DNA of 64,000 bases, from positions 1 to 64,000 of the forward strand of contig JAFWQU010000018.1 of NCBI GenBank assembly GCA_017508975.1. The letters are read 5' to 3'. This stretch comes from Clostridia bacterium. Its GTDB lineage: Bacteria > Bacillota > Clostridia > Christensenellales > Aristaeellaceae. Shown one piece after another: positions 34,863 through 43,389 of this stretch (position 1 is the first letter of the stretch; each line of letters begins with the position of its first letter). The position numbers and the translations under genes are program-made. Below the pieces are notes generated by a model, which made no database searches, was not told where the DNA came from, and worked only from the letters and a program-made list of their open reading frames with translations.

Positions 34863-35779
34863 CTGCCAGGAAATCTGAGATGCCCAAGCGGCGGATGGAT
34901 ATCAAGACCCGCCGGGCAATCAGCGGATACCTGTTCATTCTGCCGTTTATCCTCGGCTTTCTGCTGTTCATGGTCAGCCCGCTGATCCACTCGCTCCGGA
35001 TGAGCTTCAGCTCGGTGGAGATCAGCCCCCAGGGCTTCCAGCTCAGCTGGAACTCCTTCCAGAACTACATCAAGGCGTTCACCATCGACCCGGACTTCAC
35101 CCGGCTGCTGACCGAGGAGTTCACCAAGATCGTCACCCACACGGCGGCTATTCTGGTCTTCTCCCTGGTGGTTGCCATCATCCTGAACCAGGATTTCAAG
35201 GGTAGGGCCTTCGTGCGCGCGGTGTTCTTCCTGCCCGTGATTCTCTCCTCCGGCGTGCTGGTGGGCCTGGAGACGAACAACTCCCTGATGAGCTCCATCT
35301 CGAGCCTGATCAAGGAGAACTCCAACATCCAGCTGTCGGACACGGTCATCAACATCCTGCGGCTCTCCGGTCTGGGCCGGGGCATCCTGGACGAGGTGGT
35401 CAACATCATCGCGCAGGTGCAGGACATCGTCATGGCCTCCGGCATCCAGATCATCGTGTTCCTGACCGGCCTGCAGAGCATCTCCGGCAGCCTCTACGAG
35501 GCGGCGGACATCGAGGGCTGCACCAAGTGGGAGTCTTTCTGGAAGATCACCTTCCCGCTGATCAGCCCGCTGCTGATCGTCAACATCATCTACTCGGTGA
35601 TAGACTTCTTCATGAAGACAGACAGCGAGATCAACAACAAGATCCGCGACGCCATGGTCATCAACATGGACTACGGCTTCTCCTCCGCCATGGCCTGGAT
35701 CTACTTCGTGCTGGTGATTGCGCTGATCGGCATCTGCTCGCTGATCTTCTCAAAGAGGGTGGTGGGAAACAATGCGTAA
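34859..35779 (+). CDS. Sugar ABC transporter permease (second pair, UgpA type)
   Basis: The product is 306 aa with six helices (first ~22-42). The EAA loop is EAADIEGCTKWESFWKITFPLISP (~213-236). An insertion of ~55 residues between helices 3 and 4 (KENSNIQLSDTVINILRLSGLGRGI) is seen in permeases next to DUF5696. Start ATGA overlaps the previous stop, and its own stop overlaps the next start by eight bases. Confidence 0.94.
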   Translation: MTARKSEMPKRRMDIKTRRAISGYLFILPFILGFLLFMVSPLIHSLRMSFSSVEISPQGFQLSWNSFQNYIKAFTIDPDFTRLLTEEFTKIVTHTAAILVFSLVVAIILNQDFKGRAFVRAVFFLPVILSSGVLVGLETNNSLMSSISSLIKENSNIQLSDTVINILRLSGLGRGILDEVVNIIAQVQDIVMASGIQIIVFLTGLQSISGSLYEAADIEGCTKWESFWKITFPLISPLLIVNIIYSVIDFFMKTDSEINNKIRDAMVINMDYGFSSAMAWIYFVLVIALIGICSLIFSKRVVGNNA

Positions 35780-36785
35780 ACAGGAGACGGCTCTGCCGAA
35801 CGGCTACCATCCTCAGTCCTTCTGGACCCGGAACAAGCGCTCCCACGGCTACCTGCTCAAGCGGGAGGCCCGCAGCAAGGCCTATAAGTTCTTCCGCTTC
35901 CTGCTGCTCTTCGCTATCTGCTTCCTGATCCTGCACCCGGTGCTCGACAAGCTGTCCATCAGCCTGATGGAGGAGCGCGACCTGTACGACTCGTCCATCA
36001 CGACGATTCCGCGCCACGTGACGACCGAGAACTACTCGATTGTGGCGCAGCAGATCTACTACTGGAAGGCGCTGTTCAACACCTTCTGGATCAGCGTGCT
36101 GGTGGCCGTCCTGCAGGTGGCCGCGTGCACCCTGGTGGGCTACGGCTTCGCCCGGTTCGAATTCCCGCTCAAGAAGCTGTGGTTCGCCGCCGTGGTGCTG
36201 GTCATCATCGTGCCGCCGCAGACGATCTCCACCTCGCTGTTCCTGCGGTTCCGCTACTTCGATATCTTCGGCCTGATCCGGCTGTTCAACAACGGCGAGG
36301 CGCTGAATCTCCGCGGATCTTCCATCCCGTATTACCTGATGAGCATCACCTGCATGGGTCTGAAGAACGGCCTGTACATCTACATGCTGCGGCAGTTCTT
36401 CAGCGGCGTGCCGATCTCCCTGGAGGAGGCGGCCTACGTGGACGGCTGCAACACCTTCCACACCTTCTGGAAGGTCATCCTGCCGGAGGCGGTCCCGATC
36501 ATTGTGTCCTGCATGCTGTTCGCCTTCGTGTGGCAGTGGACGGACTCCTTCTACTCCAAGCTGTTCCTGGGCGGCAACACCCTCCTGTCCATGGAGGTGA
36601 GCGGCATCAGCGACCGGATTGCCAACTATTTCTCGACCCAGCTGGGCATCGGCATCTCCCTGGGACGCCGAAACCAGTTCGTATCCACGGCGACCCTGAT
36701 GCTCGTCGCGCCGCTGCTGCTGGTCTACCTGGTGGCCCAGCGCAGCTTCGTGGAGAGCATCGCCACCAGCGGCATGAAGATGTAA
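35772..36785 (+). CDS. Sugar ABC transporter permease (second pair, UgpE type)
   Basis: The product is 337 aa with a long basic N-terminus (~40 residues), six helices and the EAA loop EEAAYVDGCNTFHTFWKVILPEAVP (~217-241). Partner of the permease at 34859. No ATPase gene follows; the operon relies on an ATPase encoded elsewhere. Confidence 0.94.
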   Translation: MRKQETALPNGYHPQSFWTRNKRSHGYLLKREARSKAYKFFRFLLLFAICFLILHPVLDKLSISLMEERDLYDSSITTIPRHVTTENYSIVAQQIYYWKALFNTFWISVLVAVLQVAACTLVGYGFARFEFPLKKLWFAAVVLVIIVPPQTISTSLFLRFRYFDIFGLIRLFNNGEALNLRGSSIPYYLMSITCMGLKNGLYIYMLRQFFSGVPISLEEAAYVDGCNTFHTFWKVILPEAVPIIVSCMLFAFVWQWTDSFYSKLFLGGNTLLSMEVSGISDRIANYFSTQLGIGISLGRRNQFVSTATLMLVAPLLLVYLVAQRSFVESIATSGMKM

Positions 36786-36806
36786 GCCGCGCTTCCCTTC
36801 GCTCCA

Positions 36807-36823
36807 CAGGCTCAGAGAGCCTG
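36807..36823 (+). other. Intercistronic mRNA hairpin before the solute-binding protein gene
   Basis: A perfect 7-bp stem CAGGCTC-AGA-GAGCCTG without a T-run, 25 bases before the start codon. Such hairpins often protect processed transcripts so that the binding protein is made in excess over the permeases. Confidence 0.5.
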
Positions 36824-36848
36824 AATATATCAAAGGAGGTTACCCCGT

Positions 36849-38228
36849 ATGAAGAAACTGGTTGCACTGCTCCTGGCGGCTATCCTCGTGATGTGCTGGC
36901 TGCCGACCCTGGCTGAGGACGAGAATCCCTACGCCGAGTATGGCGTCGAGATCCTGACCGATGCGGACGGCAACAAGATCGACCTGGGCGGCATGGAGAT
37001 CATCATCTGCGAGCACTGGGCGCATGACTGGCACGATGACGAGCCCGAGACCGCTTCCGCCGAAGCGACCTATGAGTGGCGCGAGTGGCTCGAGGAGACC
37101 TACAACTTCAAGATCATCACCCGCGCGGACACCAGCTGGTCTGCCTGCCCCGATGATTTCAACAACATCGCCACCACGGACGATCCCCACAACTATGTGT
37201 GGGCGATGCGGTTCGAGACCATCACCGCTCCGATGAACTCCGGCCTGTTCTATGACCTGGCCACCCTGGACTGCCTGGACTTCACCGACAGCAAGTGGAA
37301 TCCCGCCATCCTGGGCATGACCACCAAGGGCGACCACATCTACGGCATGCGCGCTGCCACGGCCGAGCCCCGCGGAGGCGTCTACTTCAACAAGCGGCTG
37401 CTGACCGAAGCCGGCGTGGATCCGGAGTCCCTGTACGACATGCAGAAAGACGGCACCTGGACCTGGGAAGCCTTCGAGGAAGTGCTGAAGAAGCTGATGC
37501 ACAAGGACGAGAACGGCAACGTGGATAAGTGGCCCATGATGAGCTTCTCTCCCCGTCTGCTCCTGCCGGCCATCTACTCCAACGGCGCGAACTTCTTCGG
37601 CAAGGACGAGAACGGCAACTTCATCGTGACCGCTGGCGACGAGAAGTTCATGGAAGCCGCCAACTGGATCATGGACATGGTTTCGAAGTATGAGATGAAG
37701 GCTCCCGAGGGCGCCAACTGGGATTACTTCGACGCTGCCTTCATGAACGGCGAGACCGCCATCAAGGTTGCTGAGGAGTATGAGGCGGGCCAGGGCCTGG
37801 CCAGCATGGTCGACGACTTCGGCTTCGTGATGTTCCCCAAGGGACCCCAGGCCGAGACCTATGTGCATGCTCCCACCGACAACGTGTACGTGATCCCCGC
37901 CAACTATGACGCCGAGCGCGCCTGGAAGGTCGCCTTCGCGTACAACCTGTTCACCACCCCCACCCCCGGCTATGACGATCCCGACGCCTGGAAGACCGCT
38001 TACTATCCGGTGTTCCGCGACGAGCGCGCTGTGGACGAGACCCTGGCTATGATGGCCGATCCGGCCCATCAGGTGGAAGCGCTGGTCTCCCTGGTGCCCG
38101 GCTTCGACTCCGGCAACCAGTTCTGCTGGGACGTGTACGGCTTCGCCAAGACGCCCGCCGAGAAGGTTGAGGAAATGATGCCGACCTGGCAGGGCCTGGT
38201 GGACGAGCTCAATGCGACCAACAAGTAA
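36849..38228 (+). CDS. Extracellular solute-binding protein (sugar ABC transporter)
   Basis: The product is 459 aa, ATG after AAAGGAGG. Signal peptide MKKLVALLLAAILVMCWLPTLA; a cysteine at 16 is not in a good lipobox, so anchoring is uncertain. It has the family-1 binding-protein fold: GLFYDLATLDCLDF, GDHIYGMRAATAEPRGGVYFNKRLL, DGTWTWEAFEEVLKKL, MNGETAIKVAEEYEAGQGL and PTDNVYVIPANY. It probably delivers a xylan- or arabinoxylan-derived oligosaccharide, judging from the xylanase that follows; the sugar is an inference. Confidence 0.93.
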   Translation: MKKLVALLLAAILVMCWLPTLAEDENPYAEYGVEILTDADGNKIDLGGMEIIICEHWAHDWHDDEPETASAEATYEWREWLEETYNFKIITRADTSWSACPDDFNNIATTDDPHNYVWAMRFETITAPMNSGLFYDLATLDCLDFTDSKWNPAILGMTTKGDHIYGMRAATAEPRGGVYFNKRLLTEAGVDPESLYDMQKDGTWTWEAFEEVLKKLMHKDENGNVDKWPMMSFSPRLLLPAIYSNGANFFGKDENGNFIVTAGDEKFMEAANWIMDMVSKYEMKAPEGANWDYFDAAFMNGETAIKVAEEYEAGQGLASMVDDFGFVMFPKGPQAETYVHAPTDNVYVIPANYDAERAWKVAFAYNLFTTPTPGYDDPDAWKTAYYPVFRDERAVDETLAMMADPAHQVEALVSLVPGFDSGNQFCWDVYGFAKTPAEKVEEMMPTWQGLVDELNATNK

Positions 38229-38244
38229 TTCTCCGAACTTTCCG

Positions 38245-38282
38245 GGGCGGAGGCAGGCGACTGTCCTCCGCCCTTCTTGTTC
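38245..38282 (+). terminator. Terminator of the carbohydrate ABC operon
   Basis: The 9-bp stem GGGCGGAGG/CCTCCGCCC (38245-38273) is followed by TTCTTGTTCC. Confidence 0.8.
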
Positions 38283-38336
38283 CCTGAATCATTCACTGTT
38301 CTCACGGAATCTCGGACATCTCCAAGGGGGAGACGA

Positions 38337-38632
38337 ACCCGAAGGTCCAGGGCGATCGGAAAGCCCTGGTCGCGGCCCGCAGGCCGCGAAATCTCCCCAG
38401 CAGAAAACCCATATCTCAAAGGATCATCAATCAAGCTGTGCACCCGAAGAGTCCAGAGGCGATCGGAAAGCCGCCAGTCCGGCTGCGGACCTCTGGCCGC
38501 GCCCGCAGGCGCGGAACCTCTTCCGCGAAAGCCGTATCTCAAAGGCATACCCAATCAAGCTGTGCATCCGAAGAGTCCAGAGGCGATCGGAAAGCCTCTG
38601 GTCGCGGCCACAGGCCGCGAAATCCTCTTCCC
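38337..38632 (+). repeat. Cluster of three hairpin-element cores (copies 13A-C)
   Basis: Core A (38337-38399) is a short GGCC form with CCAGGGC/GCCCTGG. Core B (38440-38525, long form with the extra arm) and core C (38563-38632, short form) form a sub-family: both have CCGAAGAGTCCAGAGGC, with the first stem changed to CCAGAGGC/GCCTCTGG in C. Both are preceded by a shared 5' block (TATCTCAAAGG..., then CAATCAAGCTGTGCA). The usual terminal repeats are absent. The array ends 18 bases before the xylanase start codon. Confidence 0.85.
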
Positions 38633-38649
38633 GGACGGAGGAAAAGAAA

Positions 38650-41283
38650 GTGCGTCGCAGGACTATTCTGATTCTGGCAGCCCTTGCCGCTGCCCTGTGT
38701 TTCCTTGTCACTTCGCTGGCGGAGGCGCCGCGCTCGGCCTATGAGCAGTACCTGGAGGATGGGAGCTTCCCGAGCCTCAAGGAGCGCTATCAGGACACGT
38801 TCCTCATCGGCGTGGCGGTGCCGGAGAACCTTCTGTCCAACCGCCAGGCGCGGGAGCTGATCGCGGGTCAGTTCAACTCCATGACCTGCGAGAACGAGAT
38901 GAAGCCGGACTTCACCCTCAGCTGGGCCGATACCCGGCAGCAGAAGGACCCGGACCGCGCGGTGGTCTTCCCCTCGCGTGCCAAGGCGGTGCTGAACTTC
39001 GCGCGGGACAACGGCCTCCGCGTGCGTGCCCACACCCTGGTCTGGCACTCGCAGACGCCCCGCTGGTTCTTCGCGCAGAACTGGGACAAGTCCCCGAGCG
39101 CCCCGCTGGTGGACCGCGAGACCATGATCCGCCGGATGGAGAACTACATCCACGACATGATGGACTGGGTCAACGGGAATTACCCGGGGATCGTGTACGC
39201 CTGGGACGTGGTGAACGAGGCGATCGAGCCCGGCAACGGCCATCCGGAGGGCCTGCGGACCCAGAACAACCTCTGGTACGACACCATCGGCGACGACTGG
39301 GTGGAGCTGGCTTTCACCTTCGCCCGCAAGTACGCCGCGCCGGATCAGAAGCTCTTCTACAACGACTACGGCTGCACGGATACGATCAAGTTCGGCCGGA
39401 TCCGCCCGCTGCTGAAGAAGCTGAAGGAGAAGGACCTGATTGACGGCCTTGGCATGCAGTGCCATATCGGGATCGACTCGCCCTCGGCGTCCAACTTCGA
39501 GCAGGTTATCACCAACTACGCGCACATCGGCCTGACAATCCACCTCACGGAGCTGGACGTCAACACGGACGACGGCAGCGTGATGGGCCAGATGAAGCTG
39601 GCGGTGCGCTACCGGACGCTGTTCACGCTCTTCCAGCGCCTGAAGGAGCGGGCCGGCATCGACATCGAGAGCATTACCTTCTGGGGCCTGACGGACGACC
39701 GCTCCTGGCTGAACAGCGACGGTCCGCGGTACCCGCTGCTCTTCGATCGCAAGCTTCAGCCGAAAGCTGCCTTCTTCGGCGTGCTGCAGGACGCGAGCAT
39801 CCCGTGGAAGTCGGGGGAGGACGTGCTGCAGGAGACCATCGACCGGCTGCATCTCGACGCGGGAGCTTCACAGGAGGATGAGGACGTGACGGTATACAAG
39901 ACGCTGGCGCAGCACAACCCGGTGATGGTGCAGCGTTTCGGGGCAGACCCCTGGGCAATGGTCTACGGGGACCGGGTGTATCTGTACATGACCGGGGATC
40001 AGCCGGTGATCAACGCGGACGGCACGGTGAAGACCAACGACTACGGCAACATCAACACCATCCGCGTGGTCTCCTCCGACGATCTGGTCAACTGGCAGGA
40101 CCACGGCGAGATCCGCGCGGCGGGCCGCAATGGCGCCGCGCGGTGGGCCGGGAACTCCTGGGCGCCCTGCGCGGCCTGGAAGACCATCGACGGGCAGGAC
40201 CGCTTCTTCCTGTATTTCGCCAACAGCGGCGGCGGCATCGGCGTACTGACCGCGGACAGCCCCACGGGACCCTTCACGGATCCCCTGGGGCGCGCCCTGG
40301 TCAGCCGCAGCACGCCGATCTGCGCCTCGGTGACCTGGCTCTTCGACCCGGCCGTGCTTGTCGATGACGACGGCGCGGCCTATCTGTATTTCGGCGGCGG
40401 AATCCCCTCGCCGGACAAAGCATCCGCGCCGGGAACCGCCCGCGCGGTGAAGCTGGGGGAGGACATGATCAGCCTGGACGGGACGCCCGTGGCCCTGGAT
40501 CCCCCGTGGCTGTTTGAGGACTCCGGCATCAACCGGATCGGCGACACCTATGTCTACTCCTACTGCTCGAACTTTAACGTGCCCGCGGCGGGCAGCGAGC
40601 AGGGCTTCGGCAGCGGCGAGATCGTGTACATGACCTCGGATCAGCCGCTGGGACCCTTCACCTTCGCCGGGCGGGTGCTGCGCAACCCCGGGAGCTATTT
40701 CGGCGTGGGCGGGAACAACCACCACTGCATGTTTGAATTCAAGGGACAGTGGTATATCACCTACCACGCGGCGACCGTGGACCGGGACAAGGGCTGGAAC
40801 GCCGGCTACCGGAGCACGTTCGTCGACGCGCTGCAGATGGGGGAGGACGGCCTTCCCGCGCTGTCGAAGGGAACCCTGACCGGCGTCCCGCAGGTCAAGC
40901 CCCTGGACCCCTACCGGGAGACCGAGGCGGAGACCCTGGCCGCGCTCGCGGGCGCGGAGGTGCCGGAAACGGCGGACGCCTCCTCGGGGCTGGCGGTGCA
41001 GAGCCGCGCGGCCGGCAGCTGGATCGCTGTCGCGGGCGCGGATTTCGGCGCGGAGGGCGCGCGGCGCGTCTCGCTGACCTGGAAGAGCGAGAAGGACGCG
41101 GCGGTCTCGCTGGCGCTGGGCGATCCGGAGGCGGAGGCCTTCGCCGCCTTCCAGCTTCCCGCCTCCGAGGCGTTCACCACCCAAACCTTCGACCTGCCGC
41201 AGCCGCTGCAGGGGACGCAGAATCTCATCCTCCGCTTCGGCTCCGCGGGAATCACGCTCGACCGCTGGCAGTTCCTGCCGTGA
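38650..41283 (+). CDS. Bifunctional secreted GH10 xylanase - GH43 arabinofuranosidase/xylosidase with C-terminal CBM6-like domain
   Basis: The product is 877 aa from the GTG at 38650 (GGAGG 8 bases upstream; earlier in-frame codons are translated repeat). Signal peptide ~1-25. GH10 domain ~30-390 with VRAHTLVWHSQTP, the acid/base glutamate in WDVVNEAIE (~195-203) and the nucleophile glutamate in TELDVN (~300). GH43 five-blade domain ~420-760 (DPWAMVYGDRVYLYMTGDQ, WLFDPAVLVDDDGAAYLYFGGG, NHHCMFEFKGQWYITYH). CBM6-like beta-sandwich ~785-877. It would cut arabinoxylan chains and remove side groups, feeding the adjacent transporters. No cell-wall anchor is seen. Confidence 0.93.
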   Translation: MRRRTILILAALAAALCFLVTSLAEAPRSAYEQYLEDGSFPSLKERYQDTFLIGVAVPENLLSNRQARELIAGQFNSMTCENEMKPDFTLSWADTRQQKDPDRAVVFPSRAKAVLNFARDNGLRVRAHTLVWHSQTPRWFFAQNWDKSPSAPLVDRETMIRRMENYIHDMMDWVNGNYPGIVYAWDVVNEAIEPGNGHPEGLRTQNNLWYDTIGDDWVELAFTFARKYAAPDQKLFYNDYGCTDTIKFGRIRPLLKKLKEKDLIDGLGMQCHIGIDSPSASNFEQVITNYAHIGLTIHLTELDVNTDDGSVMGQMKLAVRYRTLFTLFQRLKERAGIDIESITFWGLTDDRSWLNSDGPRYPLLFDRKLQPKAAFFGVLQDASIPWKSGEDVLQETIDRLHLDAGASQEDEDVTVYKTLAQHNPVMVQRFGADPWAMVYGDRVYLYMTGDQPVINADGTVKTNDYGNINTIRVVSSDDLVNWQDHGEIRAAGRNGAARWAGNSWAPCAAWKTIDGQDRFFLYFANSGGGIGVLTADSPTGPFTDPLGRALVSRSTPICASVTWLFDPAVLVDDDGAAYLYFGGGIPSPDKASAPGTARAVKLGEDMISLDGTPVALDPPWLFEDSGINRIGDTYVYSYCSNFNVPAAGSEQGFGSGEIVYMTSDQPLGPFTFAGRVLRNPGSYFGVGGNNHHCMFEFKGQWYITYHAATVDRDKGWNAGYRSTFVDALQMGEDGLPALSKGTLTGVPQVKPLDPYRETEAETLAALAGAEVPETADASSGLAVQSRAAGSWIAVAGADFGAEGARRVSLTWKSEKDAAVSLALGDPEAEAFAAFQLPASEAFTTQTFDLPQPLQGTQNLILRFGSAGITLDRWQFLP

Positions 41284-41297
41284 CAGCACGGCACTCT

Positions 41298-41333
41298 CCC
41301 TCCGTTACCCGTACGGGCAGCGGAGGGGTTCTT
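41298..41333 (+). terminator. Terminator of the xylanase gene
   Basis: CCCTCCG/CGGAGGG stem with inner CCCGTACGGG, then GTTCTTTTG. Confidence 0.8.
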
Positions 41334-41346
41334 TTGAAATCAGATC

Positions 41347-41481
41347 ATACCAGTTTCAAGAAAGAATACAAATCAAGCAACGTCATGTACCCGAAGGTCC
41401 AGGGCGATCGGAAAGCCCTGGTCGCGCCTGCAGGCGCGAAACCTCTTTTCCGCAATTCAGCATTTTCTCTGTAATCGATAT
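41347..41481 (+). repeat. Interspersed hairpin element, copy 14
   Basis: Short form, GCGC type (CGCGCC-TGCA-GGCGCG); right end diverged (CTGTAATCGATAT). It lies after the xylanase terminator. Confidence 0.85.
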
Positions 41482-41523
41482 AACTGCCAGAGAGGACAAC
41501 AGGGGGTGAAAAGCAATCTCCTC

Positions 41524-41594
41524 TTGCATTCCCGGCAAATTTGTCTATAATAGAACATGTGTTTGAATAAACTAACTCAAACACATGCCGGGAA
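41524..41594 (+). promoter_or_regulatory. Promoter with nested inverted repeats before the methyltransferase gene
   Basis: TTGCAT (41524-41529), 16-base spacer and perfect TATAAT (41546-41551). At the expected start lies an 11-bp perfect inverted repeat (CATGTGTTTGA 41556-41566 / TCAAACACATG 41577-41587). Its centre, GTTTGAATAAACTAAC, is one mismatch from the GTTAG-N6-CTAAC operator. An outer repeat TTCCCGGCA / TGCCGGGAA (41529-41537 / 41586-41594) flanks it. A T-run (41620-41629) follows and may end a short transcript. Confidence 0.55.
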
Positions 41595-41627
41595 CCGTAT
41601 CGGGCGGGCTCGCAGATCCTTCTTTTT

Positions 41628-41655
41628 TTGACCACGGGTTAGTTTACTCTAATAT
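41628..41655 (+). promoter_or_regulatory. Second promoter with operator GTTAG-N6-CTAAT
   Basis: TTGACC (41628-41633), 16-base spacer, TAATAT (41650-41655). The operator GTTAGTTTACTCTAAT (41638-41653) fills the spacer, the classic place for repression. The gene starts 21 bases after the -10. Confidence 0.6.
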
Positions 41656-41675
41656 CTATAGAAGAGAGGAAAAAT

Positions 41676-42356
41676 ATGACGCGACGGGATCAGATCAGAA
41701 GCGCTTATCGGCTGACCGGCAGCAACGCCGGCTTCTACGACGGGATGATGACGTATTCCACGGTGCTGGGGAAGGCCGTCTGCCGCCTGGTGTGGAACAT
41801 GGACGGGGAGAAAAACCTGGCCTACCTGGAGAAAGCCCTGTCCGGCATTCCGGAGGGCTTCTGCGGAAAGCTGCTGGAGGTGCCGGTGGGCACGGGTGTG
41901 CTGACCATGCCGGTCTACCGGGAACTCTCCGACGCCGACATCACCTGCCTGGACTACTCGCCGGACATGATGAAAACCGCGCAGCAGCGGGCGGAGTCGC
42001 TGGGCATCCGGAACATCCGCTTCCGGCAGGGCGACGTGGGGGCGCTGCCCTTCGCGGATGAATCTTTCGACATCGTGCTGTCGCTGAACGGCTTCCACGC
42101 CTTTCCGGACAAGGAGGCAGCCTATCGGGAGACTCTCCGGGTGCTGAAGAAGGGCGGGACCTTCTGCGGCTGCTTCTACATCCGGGGCTGCTGCAAACGC
42201 ACGGACTGGATGATCGACCATCTGTACGTCCCCAGGGGTTTCTTCACGCCGCCCTTTGAGACCCGGGAGAGCCTGCAGGCGAGGCTTTCGGGGATGTACG
42301 CAAGCGCCGCGGTGGAGCACGTCGAGGGGATCGGCTGTTTCCGCTGCGTCAAGTGA
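41676..42356 (+). CDS. Class I SAM-dependent methyltransferase
   Basis: The product is 226 aa with the class I methyltransferase order: motif I LLEVPVGTGVLT (~66-77), motif II DITCLDYSPDMMKTAQQRAE (~87-106), motif III QGDVGALPFADESFDIV (~117-133) and LRVLKKGGTFCGCFYIRG. The usual GxGxG is GTGV here. The substrate is unknown. ATG after GAGAGGAA. It forms a two-gene unit with the metallo-beta-lactamase-fold gene 12 bases downstream, under operator control. Confidence 0.88.
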   Translation: MTRRDQIRSAYRLTGSNAGFYDGMMTYSTVLGKAVCRLVWNMDGEKNLAYLEKALSGIPEGFCGKLLEVPVGTGVLTMPVYRELSDADITCLDYSPDMMKTAQQRAESLGIRNIRFRQGDVGALPFADESFDIVLSLNGFHAFPDKEAAYRETLRVLKKGGTFCGCFYIRGCCKRTDWMIDHLYVPRGFFTPPFETRESLQARLSGMYASAAVEHVEGIGCFRCVK

Positions 42357-42368
42357 AGGAGAAAGAAC

Positions 42369-43235
42369 ATGGCCAGAAAAGACTCGGACAACCAGAAGAA
42401 ATCCATGAGCGCCCTGTTCCGGGGCCGGGCGATCTTCAAGCCCCTGAACACCGGCTGGATCGACACCGGCGTCGCCTGCGTGCGGGAATGGGTCGCCAAC
42501 ATCTTCTTCTACACGAAGAACGGCACCACGATCATGATCGACGCGGGCTACAACTACGCCCGGCTGCGGGAGAAGATGGGCTGGCTGGACATCGACCCGG
42601 CCTCCATCCGGCACATTCTTATTACCCACCAGGACACCGACCACGTAGGCGCGCTGGAGAATGACAGCGAACAGCTGTTCCGGGACGCCACGGTGTACAT
42701 CGGGGAGATTGAGAACCGCTATCTCACCGGGGAGACGAGGCGGAAGGTTTTTCACGGCTTCTATAAGCTGCCCAGGGTGAAGACGGACAACAAACGCGTC
42801 CTGCTGAAGGACGGGCAGGTGCTGGACATCGGCGGGATCAAGGTCGAGTGCATCCTGGTGCCCGGCCACACCTGGGGGCACATGGTGTACCTGATCGACG
42901 ACGCCTGGCTGTTCACCGGCGACACGATCTGGTTCGGGGCGGACGGCGGGTACAGCTTTATCAGCACTCTGGCGGAGGACAACCGCCTGGCGGTGCGGAG
43001 CCTGGAAAAGCTGGAGCGGAACATCCGGGCCCGGCATCGTCCCATCGCGGTGGTCACCGGCCACACCGGCTGGACAGACGACCTGGACTTCGTGTTCCGC
43101 CACCGGACGGAGCTCTGCAGACCCTTTACCCGGCATTACACCGATCCGGAAGCGCCCTACGACGGCTATGTGGAGGACGACGACACCGAGGAGCAGGCAC
43201 GGACCGTCCGCCTGGCCCGAAAACGGCAGGGCTGA
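42369..43235 (+). CDS. Metallo-beta-lactamase-fold hydrolase
   Basis: The product is 288 aa. The first metal motif is THQDTDHVG (His at ~81, Asp-His at ~85-86), with Gln in place of one of the usual His residues (THxHxDH). Later ligands are seen in VPGHTWGHMVYL (~162), FTGDTIW (Asp at ~182) and VTGHTGW (~229). The missing second histidine suggests a changed or single metal site. It is paired with the methyltransferase, and repeat copy 15 begins three bases after its stop. Confidence 0.88.
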   Translation: MARKDSDNQKKSMSALFRGRAIFKPLNTGWIDTGVACVREWVANIFFYTKNGTTIMIDAGYNYARLREKMGWLDIDPASIRHILITHQDTDHVGALENDSEQLFRDATVYIGEIENRYLTGETRRKVFHGFYKLPRVKTDNKRVLLKDGQVLDIGGIKVECILVPGHTWGHMVYLIDDAWLFTGDTIWFGADGGYSFISTLAEDNRLAVRSLEKLERNIRARHRPIAVVTGHTGWTDDLDFVFRHRTELCRPFTRHYTDPEAPYDGYVEDDDTEEQARTVRLARKRQG

Positions 43236-43237
43236 TG

Positions 43238-43374
43238 ATACTGCCAATCAGGCAACAGTATGCATCCGAAGGTCCAGGGCGATCGGAAAGCCGCCAGTCC
43301 GGCTGCGGACCTGGTCGCGGCCCGCAGGCCGCGAAATCTCACTGGTGAAAAGATGAGCACTGAACTGAGATCAA
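43238..43374 (+). repeat. Interspersed hairpin element, copy 15 (long form)
   Basis: Long form with the extra arm and GGCC hairpin II; part of the left arm is deleted (ATACTGCCAATCAGGCAACAG). It lies between the MBL-fold gene's TGA and the ZIP gene and ends 16 bases before the latter. Confidence 0.85.
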
Positions 43375-43389
43375 TGGAAGGGTGACTTC

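Noticed and set aside
38212..38649. N-terminal extension of the xylanase
   Set aside because: It translates the three repeat cores. The signal peptide and ribosome site lie at 38650.
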